From UBA1081 sp964454355 (GTDB lineage Bacteria > Bacillota > Clostridia > Oscillospirales > Acutalibacteraceae): 14,149 nt of DNA. The notes under the pieces were generated by a model. The model did not search any database, was not told where the DNA came from, and saw only the letters and a program-made list of their open reading frames with translations. The position numbers and the translations under genes were made by a program. The stretch is taken from positions 1 to 14,149 of the forward strand of contig CAYVTA010000056.1 of NCBI GenBank assembly GCA_964454355.1. The letters run 5' to 3'. Positions 12,408 through 14,149 of the stretch are shown here, one piece after another. Position 1 is the first letter of the stretch; each line of letters opens with the position of its first letter.

Positions 12408-14009
12408 ATGGAAAGAAAAATGTTTTGCTTTCAATGTGAACAAACAGCAGGCTGCTCTGCTTGTACAGGCGGTGCAGGTGTATGCGGAAAAAAGGCCGAT
12501 ACTGCCGAACTTCAGGATAAACTTACAGGAGCTCTCATCGGTCTGGCAAGAGCTATCGAAGGAAACGAAGACCTTATAACAGAAACTACCGACAAATTGG
12601 TGATTGGCGGTCTTTTCACCACCATCACTAATGTAAATTTCAACAACGAATCTATTTATAAGCTTATAACAAAAATTGAAGCAGCGAAAGAACGCCTTGC
12701 TCCTAATTGTTTCAGCTGTACTTCTTCTTGCGGAAAAAATGAGAACTACGACATGAATGAGCTTTGGAATGCCGATGAAGATATCCGTTCTCTTAAATCT
12801 CTCATTTTGTTCGGCATTCGTGGTGTTGCAGCGTATGCCTACCACGCTGATGTTCTCGGCTACCGTGATACAGACGTCAACAAATTCTTCTACAAGGCAC
12901 TATTTGCTGTTGGTATGAAGGATTGGGGTATGGATGAGCTTCTCCCAATTGTAATGGAAGTAGGAGAAATCAATCTTAAATGTATGGCTCTGCTTGACAA
13001 GGCAAACACTGAAACCTACGGCAATCCTAAACCTACAGAGGTCAGACTTACTGTTGAAAAAGGGCCGTTTATCGTCATATCGGGACACGACCTTTACGAC
13101 TTAAAACAACTGCTTGAACAGACAAAGGATAAAGGTATTAATATATACACTCACGGTGAGATGCTTCCTGCACACGCATATCCGGAACTGAAAAAATATC
13201 CTCATCTGAAAGGTAATTTCGGAACTGCATGGCAAAATCAGCAAAAAGAATTTGCAGGTATACCTGCACCTGTTCTCTTTACTACAAACTGCTTGATGCC
13301 GCCAAAAGCAAGTTATGCGGACAGAGTGTTTACCACTGAAGTTGTATCATATCCTGAGCTTGTTCATATTGAAGAAGAAAAAGATTTCACTCCGGTGATT
13401 GAAAAAGCTCTTGCTCTGGGCGGTTATCCTACTGATATGCATTTCAAAGGCATCAACGGAGGAGATAAAGTGATGACAGGCTTTTCTCACAATACGGTTC
13501 TGTCTGTTGCAGATACAGTAATTGATGCAGTAAAATCAGGTGCTATAAAGCATTTCTTCCTTGTTGGCGGCTGCGACGGTGCAAAGCCGGGACGTAATTA
13601 TTACACCGAATTTGTAAAGCAGACACCTGCCGACAGTGTAATACTGACTCTTGCTTGCGGTAAGTACCGATTCAACGACATTGACCTGGGCACTATCGGA
13701 GGTCTACCCCGCATTATGGATATGGGACAGTGCAACGATGCTTACAGTGCGATAAAGGTGGCTGTAGCTCTTGCGGAGGCCTTTGAATGCGGTGTTAATG
13801 AGCTGCCGCTTTCTATGGTGCTTTCATGGTATGAGCAAAAGGCAGTGTGCATACTTTTGACACTCCTTCATCTCGGTATCAAGAATATTCTGCTCGGACC
13901 TTCTCTTCCCGCTTTTATTTCCCCAAATGTTCTAAAGTTCTTGGTAGAAAATTATAATATTGCACCAATCAGTACTCCCGAAGATGATTTAAAAAAGATA
14001 CTCGGATAA
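12408..14009 (+). CDS. hcp: Hybrid-cluster protein (hydroxylamine reductase family)
   Basis: The 533-residue protein starts MERKMFCFQCEQTAGCSAC, giving the N-terminal cluster cysteines C7, C10, C19 and C26. The hybrid 4Fe-2O-2S cluster region is present: SGHDLYDL (His ligand), HGEMLPAHAYPEL (Glu), TNCLMPP (Cys), GGCDGAKPGRNYYTEF (Cys), LACGKYRFN (Cys) and GGLPRIMDMGQCNDAYSA, at genome positions about 13078-13760. Hcp reduces hydroxylamine in vitro and nitric oxide to N2O in vivo, protecting anaerobes from nitrosative stress. It uses electrons from a partner ferredoxin or reductase, here probably the upstream gene. The upstream gene ends 16 nt before the ATG, with a G-rich site (12391-12396) in between, so the two form one operon. 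The length is normal for the family. Confidence 0.95.
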   Translation: MERKMFCFQCEQTAGCSACTGGAGVCGKKADTAELQDKLTGALIGLARAIEGNEDLITETTDKLVIGGLFTTITNVNFNNESIYKLITKIEAAKERLAPNCFSCTSSCGKNENYDMNELWNADEDIRSLKSLILFGIRGVAAYAYHADVLGYRDTDVNKFFYKALFAVGMKDWGMDELLPIVMEVGEINLKCMALLDKANTETYGNPKPTEVRLTVEKGPFIVISGHDLYDLKQLLEQTKDKGINIYTHGEMLPAHAYPELKKYPHLKGNFGTAWQNQQKEFAGIPAPVLFTTNCLMPPKASYADRVFTTEVVSYPELVHIEEEKDFTPVIEKALALGGYPTDMHFKGINGGDKVMTGFSHNTVLSVADTVIDAVKSGAIKHFFLVGGCDGAKPGRNYYTEFVKQTPADSVILTLACGKYRFNDIDLGTIGGLPRIMDMGQCNDAYSAIKVAVALAEAFECGVNELPLSMVLSWYEQKAVCILLTLLHLGIKNILLGPSLPAFISPNVLKFLVENYNIAPISTPEDDLKKILG

Positions 14010-14149
14010 AAGAACTGGCGAAAATGGAGAATTTCTAACCGACAATTTGTCCATCATCAATAATTTTAATAACGCAAGAAAACGACTTTCGACCTACTGC
14101 GGCGACCGTTTTCGATTAGTCCATCGCCGTGCCCGCAAAAAGGGACCCG
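14010..14149. other. Window end after hcp, no gene supported
   Basis: No T-tailed terminator for hcp is seen. A 7-bp inverted repeat GAAAACG (14078-14084) with CGTTTTC (14107-14113) is present with a 22-nt loop. The last 70 bases are richer in G+C than the rest of the window and may belong to another feature or to a contig-end artefact. Confidence 0.4.

Noticed and set aside
12366..12845. A 159-codon minus-strand frame over the start of hcp
   Set aside because: It is antisense to the conserved N-terminal cysteine region of Hcp and shows no recognisable protein features.

Overview
The window looks like a contig or scaffold from an anaerobic, endospore-forming Clostridia, probably an Oscillospirales/Ruminococcaceae-type gut or rumen bacterium. 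The evidence is an alpha/beta small acid-soluble spore protein at the left edge, [FeFe]-hydrogenase maturation genes, a hybrid-cluster protein with its own ferredoxin, strong AGGAGG-type ribosome binding sites, TTGACA/TATAAT-type promoters with 17-nt spacers, and A+T-rich intergenic DNA. A run of 10 N at 11674-11683 shows that it is a draft scaffold.

Layout, left to right. A minus-strand SASP gene runs off the left edge (2-214). Two plus-strand monocistronic genes follow, each with a good promoter and terminator: a secreted PHP-domain protein (449-1831) and an intracellular GH43-type glycosidase (2070-2996). From 8692 down to 3054 everything is on the minus strand. First comes a lipoprotein plus membrane-protein pair of unknown function (8692-8129, 8108-7233). 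Next is the tight operon TM1266-like regulator, hydE, hydG, hydF (7035-3054), with its own promoter and a leader that can fold. Upstream of the pair lies a class I/II aminotransferase (10030-8858) with a promoter and a long leader.

The stretch from about 10180 to 10892 is decayed or non-coding. It holds a 24-codon stub resembling the N-terminus of DUF3793 behind a perfect ribosome binding site, an orphan start-less transmembrane tail, and a long hairpin that would terminate plus-strand transcription. To the right is a divergent regulator/target unit: a Crp/Fnr-family regulator (11552-10893, HcpR-like) facing a ferredoxin (11699-12391) and hcp (12408-14009).

How the genes work together. HydE, HydG and HydF build and deliver the H-cluster for [FeFe] hydrogenase, although no hydrogenase structural gene is present. 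The ferredoxin and Hcp form a nitrosative/oxidative stress module. Between regulator and target is a perfect inverted repeat GTTGT-N4-ACAAC. It is centred at about -41.5 from the predicted ferredoxin-hcp start and about +16 of the predicted regulator promoter. That geometry suggests activation of hcp and autorepression of the regulator. I see no CRISPR array, tRNA, rRNA, complete mobile element or clearly new multigene defence system; the most notable observations are regulatory and assembly-related.
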